Positions 1-9,036 of a DNA stretch of 64,000 nucleotides are shown here, piece by piece. This stretch comes from Actinophytocola sp963825445 (GTDB taxonomy: Bacteria; Actinomycetota; Actinomycetes; Mycobacteriales; Pseudonocardiaceae): contig CAWGTM010000019.1 of the NCBI GenBank assembly GCA_963825445.1, positions 62,001 to 126,000 on the forward strand, in the 5' to 3' direction. Position 1 is the first letter of the stretch. Every line of letters starts with the position of its first letter. A program made the position numbers and the translations under genes. Below the pieces are notes generated by a model, which was not told the DNA's origin, did not search any database, and was given only the letters and a program-made list of their open reading frames with translations.

Positions 1-1064
1 CGGTCGCCGGCCACGCCAGCGATCCCGAACTGGTCCGGCGGATCGACGAGTGGGCCCGCGCGGCCACGGGGCTCGCCCACCTGCGGACCCTGCGCCTGGC
101 CCGGTTCGGCGACAACATGCGCGACGTTGCCGTGACCGAGGGCGACAAGGTGGAGGCCGAGCTGCGGTTCGGCGTCTCGGTGAACACCTACGGCGTCAAC
201 GAACTCGTGGCGATGGTCGACACGGTCGCCGACGAGGAGGTCGACCTGCTGGTCGCCGACTACGCCGACGCCTACCGGCTCGCCCCCGCACTCGCCAGGG
301 GCGGGGAGCGGCACGAGTCGCTGCGCTACGCCGCGCGGATCGAGGCGGGCCTGCGCCGGTTCCTCACCGACGGCGGGTTCGGCGCGTTCACCACGAACTT
401 CCAGGACCTCGGTGGGCTGCGACAGTTGCCGGGCCTGGCCGTGCAGCGGCTGATGGCCGACGGCTTCGGCTTCGGCGGCGAGGGCGACTGGAAGACCTCG
501 GCGCTGCTCGCGGCGGTCAAGGCGATGGGCGCAGGCGGCACGTCCTTCATGGAGGACTACACCTACCACTTCGGACCCGGCACCCCGAAGATCCTCGGCG
601 CGCACATGCTCGAGGTCTGCCCGACCATCGCCGCCGACCGGCCGTCGTGCGAGATCCACCCGCTGGGCATCGGCGACCGGGAGGACCCCGTGCGGCTGGT
701 GTTCGACGCCGCGCCGGGACCCGCCGTGGTGGTCGGCCTGGCCGACGTCGGCGACCGGTTCCGGTTGGTGGCCAACGAGATCACCGTGGTTCCACCCGAC
801 GAGCCGCTGCCGAATCTCCCGGTGGCCCGCGCCGTGTGGCAGCCCGCGCCGACGCTCGCGACCTCGGCCGAATGCTGGCTCACGGCCGGCGGCCCGCACC
901 ACACGGTGCTGACCAGCGCGATCGGTTCCGGGGTGCTGCGTGACTTCGCCCGCATGGCCGAGACCGAACTGGTCCTGATCGACCAGAACACGACGACCGA
1001 CGCGTTCGCCGACCGGCTGCGCTGGAACCAGGCCTACCACCGTCTCGCACACGGCCTCCGCTAG
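1..1064 (+). CDS. araA: L-arabinose isomerase, C-terminal part (cut by window edge)
   Basis: Isomerises L-arabinose to L-ribulose in the cytoplasm, the first step of bacterial arabinose catabolism. The reading frame is open from base 3, so the start and roughly the first third of the protein lie outside the window. Visible family signatures are the GFGGEGDWKT and SFMEDYTYH segments, which contain metal/active-site Glu and His residues, and EIHPLGIGDREDPVRL near the C-terminus. It ends TAG 16 nt before a ChvE-like binding-protein gene, so the isomerase and the sugar importer are probably co-transcribed, which suggests that importer carries arabinose or a related monosaccharide. Confidence 0.93.
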   Translation, partial: VAGHASDPELVRRIDEWARAATGLAHLRTLRLARFGDNMRDVAVTEGDKVEAELRFGVSVNTYGVNELVAMVDTVADEEVDLLVADYADAYRLAPALARGGERHESLRYAARIEAGLRRFLTDGGFGAFTTNFQDLGGLRQLPGLAVQRLMADGFGFGGEGDWKTSALLAAVKAMGAGGTSFMEDYTYHFGPGTPKILGAHMLEVCPTIAADRPSCEIHPLGIGDREDPVRLVFDAAPGPAVVVGLADVGDRFRLVANEITVVPPDEPLPNLPVARAVWQPAPTLATSAECWLTAGGPHHTVLTSAIGSGVLRDFARMAETELVLIDQNTTTDAFADRLRWNQAYHRLAHGLR

Positions 1065-1080
1065 AAGAAAGGGCGAAACA

Positions 1081-2193
1081 ATGAGGTTTCCCAAACTCGC
1101 GGCCGGCGTCGCCGCCACGGCACTGCTCCTCGCCGGCTGTGGCTCGTCGGAGAAGACGGTCGACCAGCAGCCGGAGTCGGCCGAAGGCGCGCTCATCGGC
1201 GTGACCATGCCGACCCGCTCGTCGGAACGGTGGATCCACGACGGCGACAACATCAAGAAGGCCTTGGAGGACAAGGGTTACCGGGTCGACCTCCAGTACG
1301 CGGAGAACGACATCCCCACCCAGGCCAACCAGCTGGAGAACCAGATCACCAAGGGCGCGCGGTTACTCATCGTCGCGTCCATCGACGGCACCGCGCTGAC
1401 CTCGCAGCTCCAGCAGGCGGGTGACGCCAACATCCCGGTGATCGCCTACGACCGCCTGATCCGCAACACCCCGAACGTCGACTACTACGCCTCGTTCGAC
1501 AACCACGAGGTGGGCGTGCAGCAGGCGACCTCGCTGCTGACCGGGCTCGGGGTGCTCAACGCGGACGGCGCACCCGGCACCGCGACGGGGCCGTTCAACA
1601 TCGAGCTGTTCGCCGGCTCCCCGGACGACAACAACGCCACCTACTTCCTGGACGGCGCGATGTCCGTGCTCCAGCCGCACATCGACGCCGGCACCCTGGT
1701 GGTCCGCAGTGGACAGACCGACTTCCGCACGATCGCCATCCTGCGCTGGGAGCCCGCGACCGCCCAGCGGCGCATGGAGGACCTGCTCACCTCCACCTAC
1801 GGCGGGGCCAGGGTGGACGGTGTGCTTTCGCCCTACGACGGCCTGTCCATCGGCATCCTGTCCGCGTTGAAGAGCAGTGGCTACGGCACGGCCGGCCAGC
1901 CCTACCCGGTGGTGACCGGCCAGGACGCCGAGGTGGCGTCGGTGAAGTCCATCATCGCCGACGAGCAGTACTCCACCATCCACAAGGACACCCGCGAGCT
2001 GGCGGCCGTCGCCGTGGACATGGCCGACGACGTGTTGAAGGGTGACAAGCCGGAGGTCAACAACACCGAGGACTACGACAACGGCGAGAAGGTCGTGCCG
2101 TCGTTCCTGCTGGAGCCGGTGATCGTCGACAAGGCCAACTACGAACAGGTGCTCATCGACTCCGGCTACTACTCCGCCGACCAGCTGCGGTGA
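1081..2193 (+). CDS. chvE: Sugar ABC transporter substrate-binding lipoprotein, ChvE type
   Basis: Membrane-anchored receptor that captures a monosaccharide for import. The 370-residue product starts with a lipoprotein signal and lipobox LLAGC (lipidated Cys20). It continues as a periplasmic-binding-protein type I fold; GVTMPTRSSERW, ASIDGTALTSQLQQA and GQDAEVASVKSI match the ChvE/multiple-monosaccharide-binding family. An A-rich leader (agaaagggcgaaaca) precedes the ATG. The stop overlaps the GTG of the ATPase gene, so translation is coupled. Ligand is inferred as arabinose/galactose/xylose-like from the upstream isomerase; the sequence alone does not fix it. Confidence 0.9.
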   Translation: MRFPKLAAGVAATALLLAGCGSSEKTVDQQPESAEGALIGVTMPTRSSERWIHDGDNIKKALEDKGYRVDLQYAENDIPTQANQLENQITKGARLLIVASIDGTALTSQLQQAGDANIPVIAYDRLIRNTPNVDYYASFDNHEVGVQQATSLLTGLGVLNADGAPGTATGPFNIELFAGSPDDNNATYFLDGAMSVLQPHIDAGTLVVRSGQTDFRTIAILRWEPATAQRRMEDLLTSTYGGARVDGVLSPYDGLSIGILSALKSSGYGTAGQPYPVVTGQDAEVASVKSIIADEQYSTIHKDTRELAAVAVDMADDVLKGDKPEVNNTEDYDNGEKVVPSFLLEPVIVDKANYEQVLIDSGYYSADQLR

Positions 2194-3739
2194 CTCCCGC
2201 GGTAATGGCAGACGAGATACTGCGGATGCACGGGATCACCAAGTCCTTCCCCGGTGTCACGGCACTGCGCGACGTCGAGCTGTCCGTGCGGCGCGGCGAG
2301 ATCCACGGCATCTGCGGCGAGAACGGCGCCGGCAAGTCCACGCTCATGAAGGTCCTCTCCGGGGTGCACCCGCACGGGTCGTACTCCGGGGAGGTGGTCT
2401 TCGACGGCGAGACCTGTGCGTTCGGCGGGATCCGGGACTCCGAGGCCCGCGGCATCGTGATCATCCACCAGGAACTGGCGCTCGTGCCGCAGCTCTCGAT
2501 CGCCGAGAACCTGTTCCTGGGCAACGAACGGTCCACCCGCGGGCTGATCGACTGGAACCGCACGAACCACGCGGCACGCCAGCACCTGCGTCGGGTCGGC
2601 CTGTTCGACAACCCGACGATCGCCGCCGGCGAGCTGGGAGTGGGCAAGCAGCAGCTCGTGGAGATCGCGAAGGCACTGTCCAAAGAGGTCCGGCTGCTGA
2701 TCCTGGACGAGCCGACGGCCGCGTTGAACGACGACGACTCCGCCCACCTGCTCGGGTTGCTGCGCGGCCTGCGCGACGACGGCATCACCTGCGTGGTGAT
2801 CTCCCACAAGCTGAACGAGATCACGGAGATCTCCGACACCATCACCATCCTGCGCGACGGTCGCACGATCGAGGCGCTGGACGTGCGGGCCGAGCGGGTG
2901 ACCGAGGAGCGGATCATCGCGGGCATGGTCGGCCGCGACCTCGAACACCGATTCCCGCCGCGCGAGCCGACGGAGCCGGGGAGGAGGTGCTGCGGATCGA
3001 GGACTGGACCGTCCACAGCCCGGTCCACAGAGGACGGGTGGTGGTCGACAACGCGACGCTCTCGTTGCGGCGCGGGGAGATCGTGGGACTCGCCGGGCTG
3101 ATGGGTGCCGGTCGCACGGAGCTGGCGATGAGCGTGTTCGGCCGCTCCTACGGCGTGGACATCTCCGGCCGGGTGCTGAAGGACGGTCGGGAGATCGACG
3201 TGCGGACCGTGCGCGGCGCCATCCGCCACGGCATCGCCTACGTCAGCGAGGACCGCAAACGCTACGGGCTCAACCTGATCGCCGACGTCAAGCGGAACAT
3301 CTCGGCCGCCGGGCTGCCCCGGCTGGCCAACCGCGGCATGGTCGACGAACACGAGGAGTTCCGGGTGGCCGAACGGTTCCGCGACCGGCTGCGGATCAAG
3401 ACCCCGGACGTGGTGACCCCCACCCAGACGCTGTCCGGCGGCAACCAGCAGAAGGTCGTGCTGGCCAAGTGGATGTTCACCGAACCGGACGTGCTGATCC
3501 TCGACGAGCCGACCAGAGGTGTCGACGTCGGCGCCAAGTACGAGATCTACGGGATCGTGAACTCGCTCGCCGCGCAGGGCAGGGCGGTGCTCGTGATCTC
3601 CTCCGAGCTGCCGGAACTGCTCGGCCTGTGCGACCGGATCTACGCACTGTCCGCCGGCCGCGTCACCGGCCAACTGTCCCGCTCGGAAGCGACACAGGAA
3701 CGCCTCATGCACCTGATGACCGAGGAGGCCAGCGGATGA
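2190..3739 (+). pseudogene. mmsA: Multiple-monosaccharide ABC transporter ATP-binding protein, frameshifted
   Basis: Twin-cassette ATPase (about 510 residues) that energises sugar import with the ChvE-like receptor and the downstream permease. Half 1 has the P-loop GENGAGKST and Walker B LLILDEPTAAL. Half 2 has LSGGNQQKVVLAKWM and VLILDEPTRGVD. The frame changes near 2978-2981: adding one G to the GGGG run restores ...PTEPGEEVLRIEDW. The gene is otherwise full length. A homopolymer slip like this is either a sequencing error or a real inactivating mutation. GTGA overlap with chvE and ATGA overlap with the permease gene show an intact operon design. Confidence 0.85.
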
Positions 3740-4966
3740 GTCTCGACACCTCGCCGTCCACCGCCGTGGAAGCGCCGGTCGAGTCGCCCCGGCGGATCCG
3801 GATCAACCTGCGCCAGAGCGGCATCTACGTGGCGTTCGCGTTGATCGTGGTGCTGTTCACCGTGCTGACCGACGGCGCGCTGCTGCAGCCGGGCAACATC
3901 TCGAACATCGTGGTGCAGAACTCCTACGTGCTGATCCTCGCGATCGGCATGATGCTGGTGATCATCAGCGGGCACATCGACCTGTCGGTCGGTTCGGTCG
4001 TGGCGGTGACGGGTGCGATCTGCGCGGTGTTGACCGTCCAATGGGGACTGCCGTGGTGGCTGGCCGTCCTCGTCACGCTCGCCGCCGGCGCGGTGATCGG
4101 CGCCGCGCAGGGCTACTGGATCGCCTACTTCGGCATCCCGGCGTTCATCGTGACCCTCGGCGGGATGCTCGTGTTCCGCGCGCTGACGCTGACCGTGCTC
4201 GGCAACCAGGGCATCGGACCGTTCCCCGACGAGATCCGCACCCTCGCCAACGGCTTCACCGGCGGGTACCTCGGCAACGTCGGCCTCGGCCCGCTTGGCG
4301 GCGCCGACGTGGTCTCGCTGCTCGTCGGGGCTGCTCCTGGTCGCGGGCTTCGCGACGATGCAGTGGCGGACGCGTCGGGCCCGTCAGGGCTACGACCAGC
4401 GCGTGGACCCGGTGCCGCTGTTCACCGTGAAGATCGCGTTCGCGGCCCTCGTGGTGCTGTTCCTGGTGGTGCAACTGGCCCGGTTCCGCAACCTGCCGTG
4501 GGTGCTGGTGCTGCTCGCCGTCCTCGTGCTGGGTTACTCGCTGATGGCCAGCCGGTCGGTGTTCGGCCGCCACATCTACGCGGTCGGCGGCAACCTGTCG
4601 GCCGCCACGCTGTCCGGTGTGCGGGTGAAAACCGTGACGTTCTGGGTGTTCGTGAACATGGGCGTCCTGGCGGCACTCGCCGGAGTGATCTTCGCGGGCC
4701 GGCTGAACCAGGCCGGACCCACGGCCGGCGCGTCGTTCGAACTGGACGCCATCGCGGCGGCCTTCATCGGCGGCGCGGCCGTGCAGGGCGGTGTCGGCAA
4801 GGTGATCGGCGCCATCACCGGCGGGCTGATCATGGGCGTGATCAACAACGGGATGTCGTTGATCGGTGCGCCGAGCGAGCGGGTGATGTTGGTGAAGGGT
4901 CTGGTGTTGCTGGCCGCCGTGGCCTACGACGTGTGGACCAAGCGCCGGGCGGGCGCGGTGCGCTGA
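3736..4966 (+). pseudogene. mmsB: Multiple-monosaccharide ABC transporter permease, frameshifted
   Basis: Integral membrane permease (about 410 residues expected) of the same sugar importer. Hydrophobic segments run throughout (IYVAFALIVVLFTVLTDG, LILAIGMMLVIISGHIDLSVGS, the last being the family hallmark before the EAA-like region). The frame breaks at the GGGG run at 4327-4330: removing one G rejoins VVSLLVG to LLLVAGFATMQW and the protein continues to TGA at 4966. Together with mmsA this makes two 1-nt homopolymer defects in one transporter. The start ATG overlaps the mmsA stop. Confidence 0.85.
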
Positions 4967-5024
4967 GCCGCAATCGTGCACGTGGAGTACGGAATGATAC
5001 ACACGGTCATTGGCCGACTACCCC

Positions 5025-5069
5025 TTGACGCGGAACTGTCCCCTTCGTACGGTCGAAAGGCAAGCGCTT
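5025..5069 (+). promoter_or_regulatory. Promoter with LacI-type operator before the GH16 gene
   Basis: TTGACG (5025-5030), a 17-nt spacer and TACGGT (5048-5053) form a plausible sigma-A promoter. The palindrome AAGCGCTT (5062-5069) lies at the expected transcription start; its central CG core and flanks resemble LacI/GalR-family operators. Repression by a LacI-type regulator is inference. No simple LacI protein with its own HTH is encoded in the window. Confidence 0.5.
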
Positions 5070-5121
5070 TCCTCGGGCCGGCACCCGAATCCGCTGTCCT
5101 GTCAAGGGAAAGGTTCGTGCG

Positions 5122-5939
5122 ATGGCGCATTCCCGACGGAGAATCCTGGTGGCCGGTGGTGCCGGCCTGGCCGGGCTGGCACTCGGCCGCGTCCCACCCG
5201 CGGGTGCGGACGGCGCCGGCCGCCTGGGAAACGGTACTGAACGGCACTTTCGCGAGCTACTCGACGCTCGAGTCGGCGTGGAACTACCGGTATCCCTGGG
5301 GATCCGACCACAACGGCACCGCCAGGATGTACGCGAGCGCCTCCGACCACAACCACGTCTACCTGGAGAGTTCCGGGGTGCTGGCCATCAGGGCCACGCG
5401 CATCAGTTGGGACGAGGGCAACAGCTCGGCGGACCCGCACCTGCCGATCCGCTACCACTCCGGCGCCGTCCACGCGCGACAGCACGTCGTCGTCAACGAC
5501 ACGTTCCCCAACTGGGAGGTGCGCGGCGAGTTCCAGGCGCCGTCGGCGCGGGGCACCTGGCCGGCGTTCTGGCTGACCGGCGTAAACAGCTGGCCGCCGG
5601 AGAGCGACATCCTGGAGTACAAGGGCGACGCGCGGAACTGGTTCAACACCTACCGCAACGGCGAACGGTGGCTGGTCCAACACGATCGTCGGCGTCAACA
5701 ACCCCGGCTCGTGGCACGGCTACCGCGCGTGGATCACGAAGGTCAACGCGACCGACGTGGACATCCACTACTACCTCGACGGCAACTGGGTCGGCCAGCA
5801 CCGCGGCGCCAACTTCGTGAACCGTCCGATGTGGATCATCATCAACCTTCAGATGGAGGGTTCGTCGGGGTCGCCGGGACCGACCGCCGAGACGATCTAC
5901 CGCGCGCGCAACGTCTACGTGGGAAGGACGAGGGCATGA
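5122..5939 (+). pseudogene. Secreted glycoside hydrolase family 16-like protein, two frameshifts
   Basis: Predicted extracellular beta-glucan-active hydrolase of about 270 residues. The N-terminus MAHSRRRILVAGGAGLAGLAL is a twin-arginine-like signal. The mature jelly-roll contains PAFWLTGVNSWPPESDILEYKG, whose ESDILE fits the GH16 catalytic pattern ExDxxE. Three frames must be joined: shifts fall near 5195-5215 (into AAWETVLNGTFASY) and near 5655-5675 (into NGGWSNTIVGVNN). The C-terminus (IIINLQMEGSSGSPG...VYVGRTRA) ends at TGA 5939, overlapping the ATG of the next gene. Catalytic motif intact, frame broken twice. Confidence 0.75.
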
Positions 5940-7082
5940 GCATCCGAAGAGTCGTCGCAATGGCGCTCGCGGCGGTGGTCGCGGCCGCCACACTGGTCGC
6001 ACCGCAGGCGGCCGCGGTCCCGAAAGTCCTGGCCTGTGGTGACGGGACGTTCCACGCGGAGGCGTGGGTGAACGGCGGCACGTGGACCGCTCGCCGCGGC
6101 GGCACGGTCGTCTACACGGGAGGCGACATGCGGGCGGCCGTGCAGGCCGCGGTGAGCAGCCTGACGCCGGGGCGCACCTGGAAGGAACGGGTCGTGGTGT
6201 GGCAGGGCGGCACCATCAGCGCGGGCTCGCGGATCTCGTTGCCCAGCTACACGGTGCTCGACTCCTGCGGCACGATCAACGTGACGGGTTCCGGCTCGGG
6301 CGACCAGGCTCCCGTCTACTCCAGGGGAACCAGGGACGTCGAGGTCCAGAACCTGCGGCTCACGGGCTCCCCGCTGTACGGCATCTTCATGCGCAACGTC
6401 ACCAACGTCGTCCTCGGGCAGACTCGACCTGCGGCTGTCCGGCGGTCTCGGTGTGCGCATCGACAACCGCGGCGACACCAGCGAGCGGAGCCGCAACATC
6501 CGGATCGACAACGTGTACGTCTCCGGCACCGGCACGCACGGCGTGGAGACCTACGGGGTGGACGGGCTGTACATCGGCACGGTCACCGCGCGCAACACCC
6601 GGGACTCCGGGCTGCTGCTGAACGACACCATCAACGCCACGATCGGCACGGTCGACGCCGAGAACGCCGGCGCGGGCACCGGCTACGCGGCGTTCCGGGT
6701 GGCGAACCGCAACGGCCGCATCAACAACGGCTACCCCACGAACGTGCGGGTCGGCACGGTGCGCGCTCGTGGCGGTGGCCGCGGCATCTTCTGCGTCTCG
6801 GAGAGCGGCGGCATGGTCATCGACCGGATCGACGTCGCGAACACCGGCAACAACGCCATCCTGATCGAGAACTGTTACAACGTCACCATCGCGGCCGTCA
6901 GCGGCAGCGTGTACGGCGGCGGGGAGATCAGGCTGGCCGCGCGGTCGGAGTTCCCCAACAACTCCGACATCTACGTCCAGAACCTGACGGTCACGAACAA
7001 CACCGTCCGGGAGAGTCCGTGCGGGAACAACACGGTCTTCCGCAACATCGTGCTGAACAACAGCAGCATGAACGTCTGCTGA
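5936..7082 (+). pseudogene. Secreted right-handed parallel beta-helix protein, frameshifted
   Basis: Predicted exported polysaccharide-binding or -cleaving protein of about 380 residues. The first 27 residues form a Sec signal (VVAMALAAVVAAATLVAPQAAA). The body shows repeated beta-helix rungs (NVTNVVLG, IRIDNVYVSGT, YNVTIAAVSGSV, DIYVQNLTVTNNTV) as in pectate-lyase/GH28-like folds. A 1-nt shift near 6411-6421 separates NVTNVVLGQ from DLRLSGGLGVRID. No specific catalytic signature was recognised, so substrate is not assigned. Its start overlaps the GH16 stop, so both were in one operon. Confidence 0.72.
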
Positions 7083-7087
7083 CGCCC

Positions 7088-7415
7088 CTGCTCGCGGCCG
7101 TGGCCACCACGGCACTCGTGCTGGACAACTACTCCGGTTCGACCATCGGCTGGGGCACCAGCTGGGCTGGTCCGCCTGAACGCCGGCCGCGACGTGTACA
7201 CCGACTGGCGCTTCCGGGTCTCCGGCGGCGGCACCATGAACGTCGCGTACGACCTGTGGCTGCACGACATGCCCAACCCCGACTGGCAGAACAACCTGGT
7301 CGGTCGGGGCTGGACGAGCAACACCAAGTACCTGTCGAGCATCCAGGCCGGCACGGGGGTGTTCACCGGCAACGGGCAGCTCGACACCGACGCCTACACC
7401 GCGGACATCAGGTGA
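7088..7415 (+). pseudogene. GH12 (endoglucanase/xyloglucanase) remnant with internal deletions
   Basis: Fragments align in order with GH12 enzymes. A signal-like LLAAVATTALV is joined directly to DNYSGSTIGWGTSW. A frame change then leads to NAGRDVYTDWRFRVSGGG and AYDLWLHDMPNPDWQNN, which runs straight into LVGRGWTSNTKYLSSIQAGTGVF. In GH12 proteins roughly 50 residues, including the catalytic Glu in the E-x-M-I-W region, lie between these last two pieces; here they are gone. About 105 codons remain of about 230. Inactive as read. The 3' end overlaps the convergent TetR gene by 8 nt. Confidence 0.65.
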
Positions 7416-8031
7416 CGATGCCGCGTTCGATGGCCTCGGTCGCGAAGGTGATCAGGCGATCGGCGGAGATGCGGGCCTGCAGCGCGCCGCCGTGGACGAG
7501 GTCGTCGGCCACGCCGATCAAACAGTCCCACACCCAGTAGGCCATCGCCGGGTGGTCGGCCAGCGTCCGGCCGGCCGCCGCGGCGGTCTCTCGCAGTGCC
7601 CGCTCGAGCGAGCGGATCATGTGGCGGAACATGGTGGCCGACGTGACCACCCGCTTGCCGCGCGGCCCACCGGCCAGCACCTTCGACTCCCACTGCTGGG
7701 CCGAACGGCCGAAGACCCGCCAGATCTCCCGCACCTGCGGCAGCACGGTGGCCACCAGCCCGGCGATCCCGACGTCCCGCGGCAGCTCGTCGAGGGTGTT
7801 CTTGACCTGCTCCAGCCGGTCGGCCAGGAGGGTGACGAACACGTCCTCCTTGCCACCGAAGTACTGGTACACGGTGCCCGAGCTGACCCCGGCACCCGTG
7901 GCGATCGCGCGCATGGTCAGCCCGGTGTAGCCGGACTCGGCCAGCAGCTCCTCGGCGGAGCGCAGGATGTCGCGGCGCCGGGCCGTCGCGTCGCCCCAGG
8001 CGGTGGGGGTGTCCTCGGCGCTGGTGTCCAC
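7408..8031 (-). CDS. TetR-family transcriptional regulator
   Basis: A 207-residue repressor with the canonical N-terminal HTH (DILRSAEELLAESGYTGLTMRAIATGAGVSSGTVYQYFGGKEDVF, given here by its ends: residues about 18-62) and a divergent ligand-binding C-terminus. I take the start at GTG 8031, preceded by GGTGG. A longer frame beginning at TTG 8103 would run through the operator palindrome. It is divergent from cysD, and the palindrome TTGGACAACGTTCAA sits between them; a near-identical copy precedes the DUF1214/sulfotransferase operon. It probably controls itself, cysD-cysNC and that operon. Ligand unknown. Confidence 0.85.
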   Translation of the reverse strand: MDTSAEDTPTAWGDATARRRDILRSAEELLAESGYTGLTMRAIATGAGVSSGTVYQYFGGKEDVFVTLLADRLEQVKNTLDELPRDVGIAGLVATVLPQVREIWRVFGRSAQQWESKVLAGGPRGKRVVTSATMFRHMIRSLERALRETAAAAGRTLADHPAMAYWVWDCLIGVADDLVHGGALQARISADRLITFATEAIERGIVT

Positions 8032-8070
8032 GTCGCCACCGTACCGCACGGTCAGCGCGGTTTCGAACGA

Positions 8071-8111
8071 TGTCCAGAGCACAGTGGACAGCGTATTGGA
8101 CAACGTTCAAT
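8071..8111. promoter_or_regulatory. Divergent operator region between the TetR gene and cysD
   Basis: Contains the inverted repeat TTGGAC-AAC-GTTCAA at 8096-8110 (TTGRAC-N3-GTYCAA). A second weaker inverted repeat TGTCCA-N8-TGGACA lies at 8071-8090. The first element recurs with one base changed at 14344-14358. Binding by the adjacent TetR protein is inferred from position and symmetry. Confidence 0.6.
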
Positions 8112-8130
8112 TTAGGGTTAGCATGGACGC

Positions 8131-9036
8131 ATGGCAGGTGGTCGCACGTATCTCGACCGGCTGGAGGCCGAGAGCATCGACATCCTGCGCGAGGCCGTGG
8201 CCGAGAGCGAACGCCCGGTGCTGCTGTACTCCATCGGCAAGGACAGTTCGGCGCTGCTCCACCTGGCGCGCAAGGCGTTCTACCCGTCGAGGCCGCCGTT
8301 CCCGCTGCTGCACGTCGACACCACCTGGAAGTTCCGGGAGATGATCGAGTTCCGCGACCGGACCGCCGCGCGGCTGGGGCTGGACCTCCTGGTGCACCGC
8401 AACCCCGAGTGTGTGGCGCTGGGCATCAACCCCTTCGACCACGGCTCGGCCACGCACACCGATCTGTGGAAAACCCAGGGCCTGCGGCAGGCACTCGACG
8501 AGCACCGCTTCGACCTGGCGTTCGGTGGTGCCCGGCGCGACGAGGAGCCGTCGCGGGCCAAGGAACGGGTGTTCTCCGTCCGTTCGGCCGACCACCGCTG
8601 GGATCCGCGCAGCCAGCGGCCCGAGCTGTGGCGGCTGTACAACGCGCGCAAGGCGCCGGGGGAGACCATCCGGGTGTTCCCGCTGTCCAACTGGACCGAG
8701 CTGGACGTGTGGCAGTACATCGACCGCGAGGAGATCCCCGTGGTGCCGCTGTACTTCGCCGCGCCGCGGCCGGTGGTGCGCCGCGACGGCGGCCTCATCA
8801 TGGTCGACGACGAGCGGCTGCCGCTGGCGCCGGGGGAGCGGCCCGAGCACCTGTCGGTCCGGTTCCGCACGCTCGGCTGCTACCCGCTCACCGGCGCCGT
8901 CGAGAGCACGGCCGCGACCCTGCGGGAGGTCATCGCCGAGTTGGCGGCCGCCACCACCTCCGAGCGCGAGGGCCGGCTGATCGACCACGACCAGTCGGGG
9001 TCGATGGAACGCAAGAAGCAGGAGGGCTACTTCTGA
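8131..9036 (+). CDS. cysD: Sulfate adenylyltransferase subunit 2
   Basis: Catalytic subunit of ATP sulfurylase: makes adenosine 5'-phosphosulfate from ATP and sulfate, with the GTPase subunit CysN. The 301-residue protein carries the PP-loop variant YSIGKDSSALLHL, followed by HVDTTWKF, GGARRDEEPSRAKER and the C-terminal SGSMERKKQEGYF typical of CysD. The stop overlaps the cysNC start by one base. No sulfate reductase, sulfite reductase or sulfate transporter genes are adjacent. The neighbourhood is instead a sulfotransferase operon, suggesting a role in PAPS supply rather than cysteine synthesis. Confidence 0.95.
   Translation: MAGGRTYLDRLEAESIDILREAVAESERPVLLYSIGKDSSALLHLARKAFYPSRPPFPLLHVDTTWKFREMIEFRDRTAARLGLDLLVHRNPECVALGINPFDHGSATHTDLWKTQGLRQALDEHRFDLAFGGARRDEEPSRAKERVFSVRSADHRWDPRSQRPELWRLYNARKAPGETIRVFPLSNWTELDVWQYIDREEIPVVPLYFAAPRPVVRRDGGLIMVDDERLPLAPGERPEHLSVRFRTLGCYPLTGAVESTAATLREVIAELAAATTSEREGRLIDHDQSGSMERKKQEGYF

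Noticed and set aside
2978..2981. Programmed frameshift in mmsA
   Set aside because: No slippery heptamer plus structure is recognised. Neighbouring genes carry similar random 1-nt shifts, so error or mutation is simpler.
8070..9035. In-frame upward extension of cysNC through cysD
   Set aside because: That frame reads nonsense across cysD. The ATG at 9036, overlapping the cysD stop, begins the GTPase domain exactly.
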